Shown here: positions 22,401 to 34,435 of the stretch, one piece after another
Layout of the letters: each line of letters starts with the position of its first letter
Position numbering within the stretch: position 1 is the first letter of the stretch
Source of the DNA: Cyanophora paradoxa
Taxonomy: Eukaryota > Glaucocystophyceae > Cyanophorales > Cyanophoraceae
Length of the DNA stretch: 64,000 nt
Reading direction: 5' to 3'
Assembly: GCA_004431415.1 (NCBI GenBank)
Contig: QPMI01000392.1
Coordinates: 1 to 64,000 of the forward strand
Notes under the pieces: model-generated
What the model was told of the DNA's origin: nothing
The model's input: only the letters and a program-made list of their open reading frames with translations
Databases searched by the model: none
Translations under genes and position numbers: made by a program

Positions 22401-25400
22401 AGTTGACACCAACCGCTGCACCATCACGGTGACGCGAGCATTTTGTGGATGTGCCGGTGCTGAGTGCGTCTAGATCTCGGGACGCTGCGAGGCCGTGCCT
22501 TGCAATTGGCCTGGATCTATAGTTGGCTAGATCTAAAGCCCTTCTATATTCACGAAATACTCGTAACTGCGTTTACGTACTACAGGGCGAAACTCGACTT
22601 TCTGGGGTCGGAACGCGACGATCTGGAGCGCCAGTACATCGAAATCACGGCTCGCCTGGAGCAGCTGCGAAAGCATCAGATGGAGCTGATCGAGGCTCGC
22701 GATTCGGCCGCGCGCTCATCGCAACCGCAGCCACAGCCGCGCCTCGATCGCCAGCTGCAGAGCTCCCTGTTGGCCACTGCAGCCGAGATCAGGCAGCTAT
22801 TCGAGCGTCTGCAACAGCTCGAGGCCAAACTTCGAGACGCAGAGTCGAGGCTGCGGGAGGCTGAGACTAGGCTCGAACTTGCGGCAGCGACTGTGACCGA
22901 GCCATCTCGCGCCCCAGAGCCCGTGCCCGCGCCGGACGCAGCTGCTACGACCGCTGCGGGCCCGAGCGCCAGCCGTGGCGATGCCGTCGGCTTTGGCGGC
23001 TCACCAAGCGCGAGCGCACGCACAGCCGTGGAGCACAGCTCGACCATGACCGTCTCCGTTGCAGGAGTTGAAGGTACGGCCGTTGTGCTCCCCGTAAAGA
23101 AGCGCCGGCTCCAAGCCGGCGTTCTTGTCGTGACGTCGACGGAACGGGACGAGGGGCCGAGCTCGAGATCGCTCCGTGATCGCGTCGAACCGTACGTGTA
23201 CACGTCCCGTGCACCTAGCGCGCGCCCGCCTGTGTGTATGCAAGCCCATCGCGTTATATACTGCTGATTATGTCAAAACAAGCTCGTGCTCGGCAGGAAT
23301 TTTCCAACGTAGAGCTAACGCATGCACGGCCGCAGTGCTGGTTCTGGATCCGGTGGCCAAGGGCCCGGGCCAGCTTCCGGATCCGGTGGCCAAGGGCCCG
23401 GGCCAGCTTCCGGATCCGGATCCCGGGGTGATGCGTCGGAGGCGAAGCACACCCACGAGGCACCGCCATTCGAGGTTGAGCTTGGCGGACGCGAACGACC
23501 CATGCCAGCGGTCGCTAGTGGCGCCCACGGAGATTCCGGGACCCGAGGAGCGTCGGCATCGACGTCGATGGCGGAGGCAGAAGTATCGGCGAGCGCAATC
23601 CATGAACATATGCACGCCCCGCAACAGGACATCCAGAGCGACCCGTCGCTTGTGATTGAAAAGAGTGCGCGCATTAATGATTGATTCGGGCGGTTCCAAG
23701 GGAATGGCAAATCTGATAGTCCGGCCAACATAATTTGCTGAACGCGTGCAATCTCTTTGGTTTTTCCGCGGCAGAGTGCGCCTGCTGCCAGGCAACATTC
23801 CAAGTCAGCATCTACGAGATGGACAGGCATCGCTTCCGCCGTCCCATTGAGCCGGCGGCGTACATGCTGCAAGACGGACCTGGGTCCGACTTTGACGAAG
23901 ATTTCGACCTTTTCCTGTGCAATCAATGCCTCGAACTTGACCGCTTGATTTCTGCCAGGACCGGTTCGCGCCCAGACAAAAGAGATTTAGACTTACATAG
24001 CTTGATCATGTATACATACACACATTCATATATTCAAATAAGCACATGCACCATGCGTGCACGTGCGCGCCACGATAGAAATGAACGCATCCATCTTATA
24101 TATGCTTGCTGATTTGCCACGCACCTTCAACGTCAGGTCGACATCGTTTGCAAGTATGCTACGGTAACGCACAGACAACAGGACGCTCGGACCACTGCCA
24201 CGTGGTGGACACGGAGGCCGAGAACGACGCATGCGCAGTGATCGACTTGCACCCCAAATCGTATGACAGCAGGCCGCACACAGAGCCTGGGGCGTGCGAC
24301 TGTGACAACAGCCTGTGTCAGACACGGCCCCGGTGCAAAAACGCCGAACCGAACAACGCGAGTCTCGAATGCTTCCAATTGTGCGGGAAGCATCTTATTC
24401 TCATTTTCCAGGTGCACAGCAGAGCCCCACACATGCATGTACCTCTTGCGATTAATGCCAAATGCTAACACGGGAGCTCTAGATCTAGCTCTCGCTCTAG
24501 ATTCCGAACTGCGCTACTGCATTCGATCTGCATCCTCTCATCTGCAGTTTTTCCCGCAGGCTCAGCAGCTGAAGCAGCTCCGAAACCTCAACGAAAAGAT
24601 GGCGAGGGGCGAGGAGTACAGATTTAGACCCGAGTGTCCGTCGCACTGTTTCGAGCAAGGCCCTGACGCAGACGCCTTGCTCGAGTTGGCCGTCGCACAC
24701 GCTCTCACACTACGGCCGCCGTCCGACAGCGAGAGTTTCGCGAACGTCCGCTACGCGGATCAAGGTTTCACTCTGTTGACGAACAGGGCAATCACTGAGT
24801 GGGAAATGGAGGAAGTTCGACGGGCGGCGGAGGACGAGCTGGGCGGACTTCTCGCACGACAGGGCCTCCGAAGCAACCGGCCCTCCGCGGACATGCACAC
24901 CGTCCACGAGTGGTCGCTGCCGACGGGGCTGCGGTCGATGGATCCAGAATCCCAGGCACGCGTGCCACCATCTGATGTTTTCGGCATCGAAATGCACCCC
25001 GAGGGGATAAATGCTCTATTGAAAGATACCGATTGATTCTCGATACAATTTCAGCTTTCCTGTGTTCTGCGACCGCTCGGTCCAGTACTACTGCTGACCC
25101 CTCGCCCGCAGCAATGTTGCAATGAAGATGGGTGCTATAAATCGCTTCTCGAACATCCGATCACTGGACGTTTTGAAGGCTTTCCAGGCATCGTGCAGTG
25201 GTGCGCTGCGTCTACAAACTTCCCGTTGTGCGCAAGCGCAGTGAACGCTCTATTCTAACTCTACGCTGCCCGTGCACTCCACGCACAGCCGCGCTGTGGT
25301 CGCCGGTGCCAATCTGGGACCGTTCAACGAGCTCGAGCCCGAAATCGATCCGAGCAACGCTGGGGAAGGATCGGACGGAGACCTGGAAGGCATCGGGTAC

Positions 25401-28282
25401 GTATACAACCAGCGGCCTGCAGGAGCGGTTGTGATCTGCGGTTGCGGCTTCCACGTCAAATGCGCCATCGATACCAGCGAAGGATTCGTTTGCAGCACCA
25501 CGAACAAATACCATTTTGTGTGCCCGCGATGCCGTGGACGTGGTCGTGTGCCCAAGCCCGTCGACGCCTTTGATTGCAAGGGCGCGAGGCTCCATGACTT
25601 GCAGGTAGATAGATTTCAGCAGCGTACGTGCGTTCTGGCGTACTGTGAGGACCGCTGCGTCAAGGCCCAGCTGGAGGGCAGACTCAAGCGGCTGTTCGAT
25701 TCGGCCCCAAATGGGCGGCTCTCCGCTCCTGCGCTCGAGGAGGTCAAGCGGATCTTGGAGGAGGCGAAAACGACGCGCGTTTTCATCTGGTGCGCGTGCT
25801 CGCGCCTTACATTGCATCCGTGTCCGAGATAGAGAGCGGATCGCGTTTATGCTTCTCATACATACACAAAAATAGATTAATTTTTTAAAACCACCACACG
25901 CGTGAACTTAAGCTTCGCACTCGCTATCGCAAGCGTGTGTGTCGATATCGCGGTCGAGTTTGAATTTAACGTGACAAAATGTGCGCTCAGCAACTCCAAG
26001 TCCGCAATCAAGTGCGACATGGCGCTCTGCTACGGATGTGCGCAGAACTACGCGGAGCCGCTGAGTCTTCGGACCCGTGAAAGCAAAATCCCGTCGAGGG
26101 ATGGCGCCCTGTGCATCACCTGTCCCGATTTGTACAGTGTCCATGGCTCCAACCGCAGCGAGTTCATGTACGAATCGGCACTTGTCAAGCAGGAGCTCGA
26201 TGTTCGCCAGGCGCTCACGGCCGACGGCGGGCCACGTGCACGGCGGCCGTGCGCATCTAGGCCTAGGGCGGGAGCTGCACCCGGAAGCGCGGCCCGCCAG
26301 ACAGCCCACGCTCGAGCTCGACGAGGCGCCAATCCCGGCGGGCGCCGGCGCCGCCAGCGGGAGGAATTGGAGGAGACGGAGGACGCCAATCGCGACGACC
26401 GCATTAGATTGCGGGCAATGGCGCACCGAGAGGTACGCTTGCGCTAGCAATTCGTGCAATGCATCCCGCGCCGCACTTGAACTTGCGTATGCGCACGCAG
26501 AAGGCGCAGCAGGAGGCCACGGCCGATGCCGACGAAGCGCTAGCGGGCCCGAGCCCAATGGACGTGGACAGCGATCGTGAATCGCGGCCCGCGACCCCTG
26601 GACTCTACACGCGCGCTGGAGACACTCTCGTGGCGCTCCTGCCGATTTCAAGCGGCCCGTCGAGCTCGCACGTCCATCGCAGCGGAGCCATCACCTCGAA
26701 CTCTGGACCCGGGTCAGCGGCAGAGCCGATCGTGCTCTCGCCTTCGAGCTCTCACAACTTGGACGAGCCGGCACCTGCAGCTGCGCCGCGGCCCGCCACC
26801 CGAATTGGGCGTCCACGTGACCCGCCGGCCTCGAGCTCTGTGGAGACGGTTCCGGCCGCGGAGCTCGGGGCATCGAGCTCGAGCCGGCCCAGACCGTTGG
26901 CTTCCAGCGCTCGGCGCACGCGCACAGAGCGGCAGTTCGACATACATACTGCGGCGCCACCCGATGCGGATTCCTCGGAGCTGGCGCCCCTGCAGGACCT
27001 CATCTTATCCCGTGCATTCGAAGTGGCTCGAAGAATGCAGATGCAGCTGTACACGCCGCAGATCGGTGCAACGCAAGTTCGACGCCTGGCAAGGATGGCC
27101 ATGGACATGAACGTGCACTCGTACGTGATCGACCCGCCGGTAGAAGACATTCGGACGCCCGCTTTCAGCGAGTGCGACGCTCCCGAGAGATCGGAGCAGG
27201 GTCCGGAGCATGCGCAGCGGACGAGCACGTTCCTGCCATACGAGCCGCCAACTCCCGGTCCGGTGCGTACTCGTGATCAGCGGGCCTGCCCGGCGCCCTA
27301 GGAGCTCAGAGCCGGGTCAACGCCGTTTGCGTTGAGCGAATTTCGCTTGCAGATGGAGGCCGATGCCACGGATCCGGACCAGTCCATTGCGCGAGAGCAC
27401 GTTTTGCGTGCAGAGTGGTGGGCAAGGGGAGACCCGGTGTGCGGAGAGCTGCAGGGCGCGCATGCACTTCCGGAGGGCGCCCGCGAGCTACCCGCGCCGC
27501 CGCAACTGCCTACGGACCCTGATCCTCTCCCCCTGGTCCTGGTGCGCATCGCTGCGCGCGGCGCAGCCTGCGGCGCGTCGGCGGTGCTCGGCCACGGCCG
27601 CAAACGACCGCGGGCGCCTGACGGTTGGTCCCGCTGGGCATCTCGCAGAGCGGCGGTGCGGGCGCTGCGGCCGTGGGCGCCGCTGCACCCCCGGCCCCGA
27701 CCCCGACCTCGACCGGAGCGGCCCCCCCTGCTGCAGCTGCGGGCGTGGCGTCGGCCGCGCCCGGCGGCGGATCCGCCGCCGAACCCGACCTCCCGTTCAT
27801 AAGCGTCAAGGCGGCCTTGAGGGCGGTGAAAGCCGGCTGGGCCTTTTACGGCGGAAGGCGCGTCGTGTTCCCTGGCCAGCGGAACCCCCTTCGAGGGAGC
27901 GACCCGCGCTGGCGGTGGGGGGAGGGCGTGTGCTACATCATCGACCTCGCCTGCTTCGAACCCTCGATCTCGGAGAATGAATTTACGTTTTCGGAGAAGT
28001 ACAGGTTCGCAGGCACTCCGGGCGAGCCGCTTTGGACGCGGCATTTACGTCTATTAATATTTACGCTTCTGTTGCAGGAAAACGGCGATTCAGGGCCTCG
28101 ACCTCTGGCTGCCGAGAGGGCATCGGGAGAGGGCGATGTGGGAGAAGCGCATCAGGCACTCTAGGGCCGTCTGGGAAGCTGGGGACTTTCAGGAGGTAGC
28201 CGGGCAGGAGGAGGCGACAATCGCAAAGACTTTTTCGCGCTCTCTCTGGGTGCCGCACGAGATTATCGACAACATGCCATGA
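16476..28282 (+). CDS. Very long multi-exon gene of unknown function (about 25 exons, about 2,800 residues)
   Basis: Predicted exons: 16476-16571, 16650-17208, 17448-17479, 17826-18447, 18670-19043, 19138-19353, 19430-19771, 19868-19949, 20135-20878, 20964-21200, 21349-21772, 21954-22126, 22271-22428, about 22590-23191, 23336-23664, 23775-23963, 24137-24411, 24560-24961, 25112-25200, 25289-25789, 25991-26432, 26501-27262, 27353-27541, 27649-28004, 28078-28282. Every junction except the one into the 22590 exon keeps phase with a GT donor (mostly GTGCGC, GTGCGT or GTGAGC) and an AG acceptor, which is why I read one gene. The start could lie further upstream. In order the protein has a helical N-terminal region, a CPLC-containing cluster, acidic and low-complexity linkers, a CCEDIGCPC patch, a coiled coil (22600-22880), two GSGGQGPGPAS repeats, Cys-rich modules (CACC, CNQC, LCGKH), a RING-like CGCGFHVKC...CPRC, another Cys pair module (CYGC, CITC) and a conserved-looking C-terminus ending WVPHEIIDNMP. 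No family is recognised; nucleic-acid or protein binding through zinc modules is inference. Confidence 0.6.
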
Positions 28283-28854
28283 TGATGCATGCGCAGCTTT
28301 GATTTGATCACAAAGTAATGTTCGATAATTGATGCAGCTTTGGTTCGAGCAACTGTCGAATAACATGATATCCTTGCACATCTTTTATGAAAGCTGGCTA
28401 TCGGGAGGAAGGAAGGGAGAAAGAAAACGGGCAGTTTAATGTAAGCGGGACAATTAGTGTAATTATAACAGAAAAGGCAAACGGAAACGAAAGAGCGCCG
28501 GGGCGTGGGTCGTCAAGTCGTTCGCCCGCGGGCGACTGGAGCGAGATGAGCTAAGGGGGCGGTTGCTGGACGGGCCGAGGAGGAGGAGGAGGAGGGAGAG
28601 AGGCGCGGGCGCGGGCGGGGCGGGGGGGGGGGGGGGGGGGGGGGGAGTTGAAGTTGGAGAAAGGGCCAGGGGTGGGGGGGGGGGAGGGAGGCGAGCGTAG
28701 AGGGTCGGGAGGGAGGGGGCAAATCTCGCCACCCGGCCTCCTTGCCCGGTACCCCCGCCCTCGTCTCGCTCCCTGCTGCGTACGAGCCGTAAGGCGAGGG
28801 GTGGCGGCGAGGGGGTAGGGGGCGGACCTTCGGCGGGGCTCACGGGGGGCGGAC
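28283..28854. other. spacer between convergent genes with a poly-G tract
   Basis: It separates the stop of the long plus-strand gene from the stop of the minus-strand gene. It holds a G-run of about 25 bases at about 28622-28646 in a G/A-rich stretch, and no convincing gene. Confidence 0.6.
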
Positions 28855-31696
28855 TCAGTCGTCCGAGTCGCCGCCCATGAGGAGGGCGGAGAGATCGGCT
28901 TGCTGCTCGTCCTCGTCCGGAGGGGCGAGGGGCTCGCAGGCCTGCTCGGCGTCGAAGAGGCCGTCGATCAGGGCCCACCCGTTGGCGTCGGCGACCACCT
29001 GCAGCTTCGCCTTGTAGTCCTGGAGCTGCTTCTTCTCAAGCGTGGCGATGGCGTGGAGGGCGTGGAGGAAGGAGACGCCGGGGGCGTTGCGGGCGTGGGC
29101 GAGGTGCGGGTAGCGCTCGACCAGGTGGCCCACCTCGAGCAGGGATCGAAAGGCCCGCCGCTGCTTCGACTCGCTGTCCAGCACGAGGCCCGCAAGCCAG
29201 AGGATCGTGGCGAGACGGGGGTACAGGTAGGCCTCGCGGAACTTTCCCCAACTTTGTTTGGGGACGCCTTTTTCCTGGGGGTGCGGTCAGAGATACGGAG
29301 CAAAGCGCAGCAGGGGGAGGGAGCTAAGGGAGGGGGAGGGAGGTAAGGGAGGGGGAGGGGAAGGGGGACGGGGGGAGGGAAGGCGCGGGGGCGGGGGGGA
29401 GGTGCAGATGGGGAAGGGTGGGAAGGGGGGAAGAGCGGGGAGGGGGGGGAGGGAGGGGAGGGGGGAGGAGGGGGAGGAGGGGAGAGGCGGGGGAGGGGGA
29501 GGCAAGGTGCAGAGGGGGGGGGGGGGGGGGGGAGAAGGGGGGCGAGAAATGTGGAGGGCCGGGGGTTAGAGGGCGCGAGGGGGACCTAAAGGGTGGCGGG
29601 TGGTCCCTGGCCCCCCCTCGTGCAGAACCGCGCTCGCACCGGCTTAAGCTTCTGCAGCGTGCGGTAGCCGCAGAGGACGGCGCTTGCAGCGATGAGGAGG
29701 AGCCGCGCGGCGTCGCCCTGCGCCTTCTCCAGCTTGGCCCGCATCTCCTCCCGCAGGGGAAAGCTGTCGAGGACGAGGCGGCCGGCGCGGGTGACCGCAG
29801 AGGCCGCCGGGCCGGCGCTGCCGGATGCATGGGGCACCGGCGCGCCCCCGCCGCCCTCGAGCACCTCCAGGCAGGCGGCGACGCTCGGCACCGGCGGCTG
29901 CGCTGGGACGAGAGCGGCGTCGCTGCTGCCGCCACCGGACGCGGGCACCGGCGGCAGGTCAAGCTGGTCGGGCTCTGGCTCGGAGGAGCCGGGACCCCGC
30001 GCCGCCTCCTTGCCCCGCGGGGGCCGCCGGCGCGGGGGCGCGCTCGGGGCAGGCGCCCCCTCGAGCTGAGCCGCCGGCTGCCCCGGGGCCGGCTCCTTTC
30101 GGAGGGCCCTGGCCATCATCTTGAGGCTGCCGTGCGCGAAGAGCCGCTCCGCGCGCCTCGTCAGGCCCTTGGGCTTGCTGCCGACGGCGGCGGCCGCGGG
30201 GCTGGAGCTGGAGCTGGGGCCCGGGGCCGGCTGCTGCTTCGACGAGGCCGCCGCGGACGCTGCGCTGGCGCCGCCCGCGCCGTCGCGCCGCGGCCGGCGC
30301 GTGCGCGCCTTCTTCGCCGCAGGCTGAGACTGCAGCTTCTGCTTCTTCGCCGGGGGAGGCTGCTCCTTCTCCTTGGCCTGCTTGGACGCGGCCACCCGCG
30401 CGCTCCTGCGCGCTCCCGACTTGTCCCCGCCCTCCTCCCCGTCCTCCTCCTCGTCCTCCCCGCCCTCCTCTTCGCCCTCCTCGTCGTCGCCCGCCTGCAT
30501 CCGAGAGCGAGTTGGTGCCAAAGAGAGAGGGGCAAAGAAGGCAGCGGGGGGGCGGGGGAGGGGGAGAAGGGGGCTGAGGGGGGTAGGGGGTACGAAGGCT
30601 GGGGGAAGGGGGGGGGGTACGGGGCGCGCGGGGCTCACCTTGCCACTCGGGTCGGCGGGTTCCTCGTCCTCGTCCTCGTCCTCCTCCTTGTCCTCCCCCT
30701 CCCCCGCCCTTTCCTCCTCTCCATCGCTTCCCTGTCGCGCCGCCGCATCAGCACCGTGCCGCGACCGCGGCGCCCGAGCGGGATCGGGCCCACCCGGTCA
30801 GCCCGCATGCGCCGCTCCCCAGGCCGGCTGCCGCCGCGGCCGCCGCCGCTGGAGGCCCCCGAGGCGGCCGGCGCAGCTGGCGGCGCCGCACGCCGTGCCT
30901 CGAGTTCGAGCTCCTTCAGGAGCTCGTCCTTTGACTTGGTCTCGGCCAGCTGGAAGGCATCGAAGCTGGTGGCGGCCGGGCGCCAGACCGCGTTGAAGAA
31001 GCAGAGAAAGGCGCCGAGCGCGCGGCAGGCCTGAAAGTCCTCCTTGCCGCGCCCGAAGGCGTGAAAGCTCTTGCACAGATCGCACTCGATGCTGAAATAG
31101 CCGTCTGCGCGCGCGCGCGCGCGTCAGCGCTGGGGGCCGGGGTGGGCGAAATCCGGGGAGCAGGGCGGCGCACCCTTGGGGTTGAAGCCTTTCGGGCCCT
31201 TCAAGCAGTCGCCGCACGCGAATCCGCCTTCGGCGAGTTTCTCGGCGGCCAGCTTGCGAACTTTCTGCCAGAGCTCGCCCGCTTTGCGCGTCTTGCCGCC
31301 CCGCGGCTGGAGGAGCAGCTCCGATATGGTGCACGTGAGCTCCTGCCGCGACGGCTCGTCGGCGTCGGGCTCCTGCTCCGCGCTGAGATCGCGGTCGACC
31401 AACGGCACGACCTGAACGTATTCCTGGGCCGCGTCGGCGGCGCATTCGGCGACTATGCAGTCGGCGATGGCTTCAACGATGCAGCGGGGCACGAAGGCGG
31501 AGAGTGTCCAGGGCGCCACTTCCCCGCAGATCATGCAGCCGACCTTGACGTCGCCGGCAACGAGGGCGGCGCGCCAGGCCGCGGCGAGGTCCTTCACGTA
31601 CGGCCCGAGGCTTTCCGTGCTCCCGAGGAGTTCTGCTGCCTCGACCTGATCCGAAATCGATTTGCCGCGCATCTGCGCTATTCCTTGACCGGTCAT
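28855..31696 (-). CDS. Zinc-motif protein with basic/acidic linker and helical C-terminus (four introns), paralogue of 3730-6059
   Basis: Exons on the minus strand are 31696-31174, 31104-30794, 30731-30639, 30494-29640 and 29274-28855. They join in phase to 733 residues; donors are GTGCGC, GTGGGC, GTGAGC and GTGCGA, all acceptors CAG. The protein has CMIC early, then CGDC and CDLC pairs, a helical segment (ACRALGAFLCFFNAVW), an acidic block (EEDEDEDEE and EEGGEDEEEDGEEGG) and a long Lys/Arg/Ala/Pro linker. The C-terminal domain has LLLIAASAVL, SWGKFREAYLYPRL and FLHALHAIATLEKKQLQDY, then an acidic end. Order and motifs match the 3730-6059 gene (SWGKFREA against LWGAYRAE). Function is unknown; the charged linker suggests a nuclear or nucleic-acid-associated protein. 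An AAAAAAATAG stretch about 110 bp before the ATG, inside the C element, may be its TATA region. Confidence 0.7.
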
Positions 31697-31809
31697 GACT
31701 CGTCGGTCTGGTGCCACAGCGGTGCGGCTGGGGCCCCTGAGCACGCGCACCGTGTGCCGCCGCAGCTCCCCGCGCGCGAGCTCGCACGCGGGCCCGCACC
31801 CTGCTATTT

Positions 31810-31980
31810 TTTTCGGGGGCCAGTTTGCAACGTTTCGATGGTGCACCGGCGCACCATCGAATTTCAACAGCACGCCGCGCCGCGCGAGTGCCCTCCGGCG
31901 CCTTCTGTAGCCCCCGGAGAGCTCGGAAATCGCTTCGGCGCCCGCCCAGCTCGTGCTGGCCCCGAGCGCAGCTGACGATC
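31810..31980 (+). repeat. C element, copy 2
   Basis: Second copy of the hairpin-bearing repeat. The inverted repeat lies at 31836-31859 with nine-base arms (CGATGGTGC and GCACCATCG). It is immediately upstream of the minus-strand gene 28855-31696 and about 550 bp before array 3. Confidence 0.8.
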
Positions 31981-32535
31981 CCATGCCCATCGATATCGCC
32001 AGCCCGGAGCCCTCGGAGCGCAGCGCCCGCCCCGAGCCGCGCGAGCGGCTCGAAAGAGGCCGTCAGCTTGCAGGTGGGAGGCGCGCTCGCCGGCGGAGTC
32101 GCCGCCGCTCGTCCGCGGGCCCGGCTCGCGCGCGGTCGTGCACGAGCTCCCATCGCCGACGCTTCAAAGGGCAGTTTCCGCGGACGTGTGCTTGGCCGCG
32201 TGCGGATCGGACGGTCCGGGGCAGACGCGCGCGTGCGCCGCTCGGTACCGGTGCTCGCTCGATCGGCAGACGCGCACGCCGATCGCTTCGCGGGCAGCGG
32301 GGCCTGGCCTCGGCGGCCTGCATCGTGCGACGAAGAGGCGGGCGCGGCACGGTGCGATCCAGGCCCTCCCCGCCCGGCGGCGCGCGCCGCGACGGTGGGC
32401 CCGCCGCCGCCTCGCCCTTTGGCTCGCTCTCCGCGCGCCTCGCGCACGATACAGGCGTCGAGGCCGGTTCCTTCTACGGCCGCTCCCCCCCTCGCCTTCC
32501 CCCCCCTCTCCTCCCCGTTCCTCTCTAACGCCCGC
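31981..32535. other. GC-rich spacer between C element and array 3
   Basis: Open in several frames through composition alone. The Arg-rich translations have no domain I recognise. Confidence 0.5.
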
Positions 32536-32990
32536 CCTCGCCCGCCCGGCAGCCCGTACGGCTCGCGGCGCCGGCTCGCAGCAGGGGCAGCCCGGTCGAT
32601 TCCTTCAACAGCACGTGTGGGCCCCCATCCTTGTTTCCCCCCTCGCGCACCCCGCCCTCGCTCGCCCGGCCCCCCGTACGGCTCTCAGCGCTGGCTCGTA
32701 GTAGGGGCGGCCTGGTCGATTCCGGCAACGGCACGTGTACCCCCTCTCTCGCCCCCCTCGCGCCCCCCCGCCCTCGCTCACCCAGGCCCCCCGTACGGCT
32801 CGCAGCGCCGGCTCGCAGTAGGGGGCGGCCTGGTCGATTCCGGCAACGGTACGTGTACCCCCTCGCTCGTCCCCCTCGCGTCCCCCCGCCCTCGCTCACC
32901 CGGGCCCCCCGTACGGCTCGCAGCGCCGGCTCGCAGTAGGGGCGGCCCGGTCGATTCCGGCAACGGCACGTGTACCCCCGCTATCTCGCC
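32536..32990 (+). repeat. Array 3, B-type variant, 4 units
   Basis: Cores near 32597 (degenerate), 32719, 32834 and 32952 read GGTCGATTCCGGCAACGG, so this array has CAACGG where the other arrays have CTACGG. ACGTGTACCCC follows. Unit length is about 118-120 bp. Confidence 0.88.
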
Positions 32991-33049
32991 TTTCTCACTT
33001 GTCGCTCATTGTCGCCGCGTCCCATCCTCTTGATCTTGTGGATTGACCA

Positions 33050-33835
33050 AGCGTAGCTTTCGGCCAGGCGGGCTATCAGGGGCGGGGCCCGGTCCGTCCG
33101 TACCCCCGCTCTCCCCCTCCCCCCACCTGCGCCCCGCGCCCCGCGTCTCGTCTCACAGAGCGCCCGCAGGACTCGGCCCCGCGGCCGTCGAGGGGGTACA
33201 GGCGCCGTAGCCGGAATCGACCCGGCGGGCTATCAGGGGCGGGGCCCGGTCCGTCCGTACCCCCCGCTCCCCCCTCCCCGGACCTGCGCCGCGCGCCCCG
33301 CGTCTCGTCTCACAGAGCGCCCGCAGGACTCGGCCCCGCCGCGAGGGTACAGGCCGTGCCGATCGACCGGGGCTATCAGGCGGGCCGGTCGTCCGTACCC
33401 GCTCCCCCACCATGCCCGCGCCCGCGTCGTCCACAGAGCGCCGCAGATCGCCGCGGCTCGAGGGTACAGGCCTAGCGATCGACCGGCGGCTATCAGGGGC
33501 GGGGCCCGGTCCGTCCGTACCCCCGCTCTCCCCCTCCCCCACCTGCGCCGCGCGCCCCGCGTCTCGTCTCACAGAGCGCCCGCAGGACTCGGCCCCGCGG
33601 CCGTCGAGGGGGTACAGGCGCCGTAGCCGGAATCGACCCGGCGGGCTATCAGGGGCGGGGCCCGGTCCGTCCGTACCCCCCGCTCCCCCCCTCCCCGGAC
33701 CTGCGCCGCGCGCCCCGCGTCTCGTCTCACAGAGCGCCCGCAGGACTCGGCCCCGCGGCCGTCGAGGGGGTACAGGCGCCGTAGCCGGAATCGACCAGGC
33801 GGGCTATCAAGGGCGGGGCCCGGTCCGTCCGTCCC
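33050..33835 (-). repeat. Array 3, A-type variant, about 6 units, two of them degraded
   Basis: Intact minus-orientation cores lie near 33205, 33622 and 33782, with GGCGGGCTATCA after the core. A diverged unit lies near 33060. Two units at about 33340-33500 have lost several one- to three-base pieces relative to their neighbours. Confidence 0.85.
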
Positions 33836-33839
33836 CTTT

Positions 33840-34290
33840 TCCGAGAGCTCGCCGAGAGCCCGGGCTGCGGCAGGCCTTTGCGTTTGCACGCACGGTGCCG
33901 AGCGGGTCCCCTTCTTCCCAGCCCCGGCCGCCGGCAAAGCAAGACGGCGGACGAGGGGCCGGGCGCCGGCAGGCCCGTGGCGGCAGCGGGGGCCGCCGCA
34001 GCCGCTCCGCAGCGGACGCGGCCGGCGACGGGCGCGGACGAAATCGCTCTCGCCGATGAAATATGTATCAGTGATCTATTAATTGCGCAAAGAAATCAGA
34101 CTTGAATTCGGGATTCGAATTGCGCCGTGTCAATGCAAAGCCTTGCGGGGGGAAGAGGAAGAGGCGGGGGCGCTGGGGCATCCCGGACAGGGTACCAAGG
34201 GTAGATGATCACGATGGGCGCGCGGGCGCAACGGGTAGACGATACCGGAGGGCGGCGCGCGCGCTCGAATAAAATAACGCTCGGGATTCT
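33840..34290. other. intergenic spacer
   Basis: Contains no gene I can support. It marks the transition from intron-bearing genes on the left to intronless genes with the GGGAATCCC promoter on the right. Confidence 0.5.
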
Positions 34291-34296
34291 CGGCGC

Positions 34297-34330
34297 CCGG
34301 GATTCCCGTCTGCCGCGTCGACAAAAGGGA
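34297..34330 (+). promoter_or_regulatory. Promoter: GGGATTCCC plus ACAAAAGGG
   Basis: GGGATTCCC at 34297-34305 is followed by ACAAAAGGG at 34321-34329. The latter matches the ATAAAAGGG-like TATA position of the other right-half genes and lies about 107 bp before the ATG at 34436. Confidence 0.65.
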
Positions 34331-34435
34331 GAGAGGCGGCCGAGCTCGGCACATTTGCGTGGTCGAAACACGTCGACAACGACGGCAGCCACAGCACCTA
34401 CAGCCGCAACCCGTAAACCCTTTTTGCAGAGAGCC

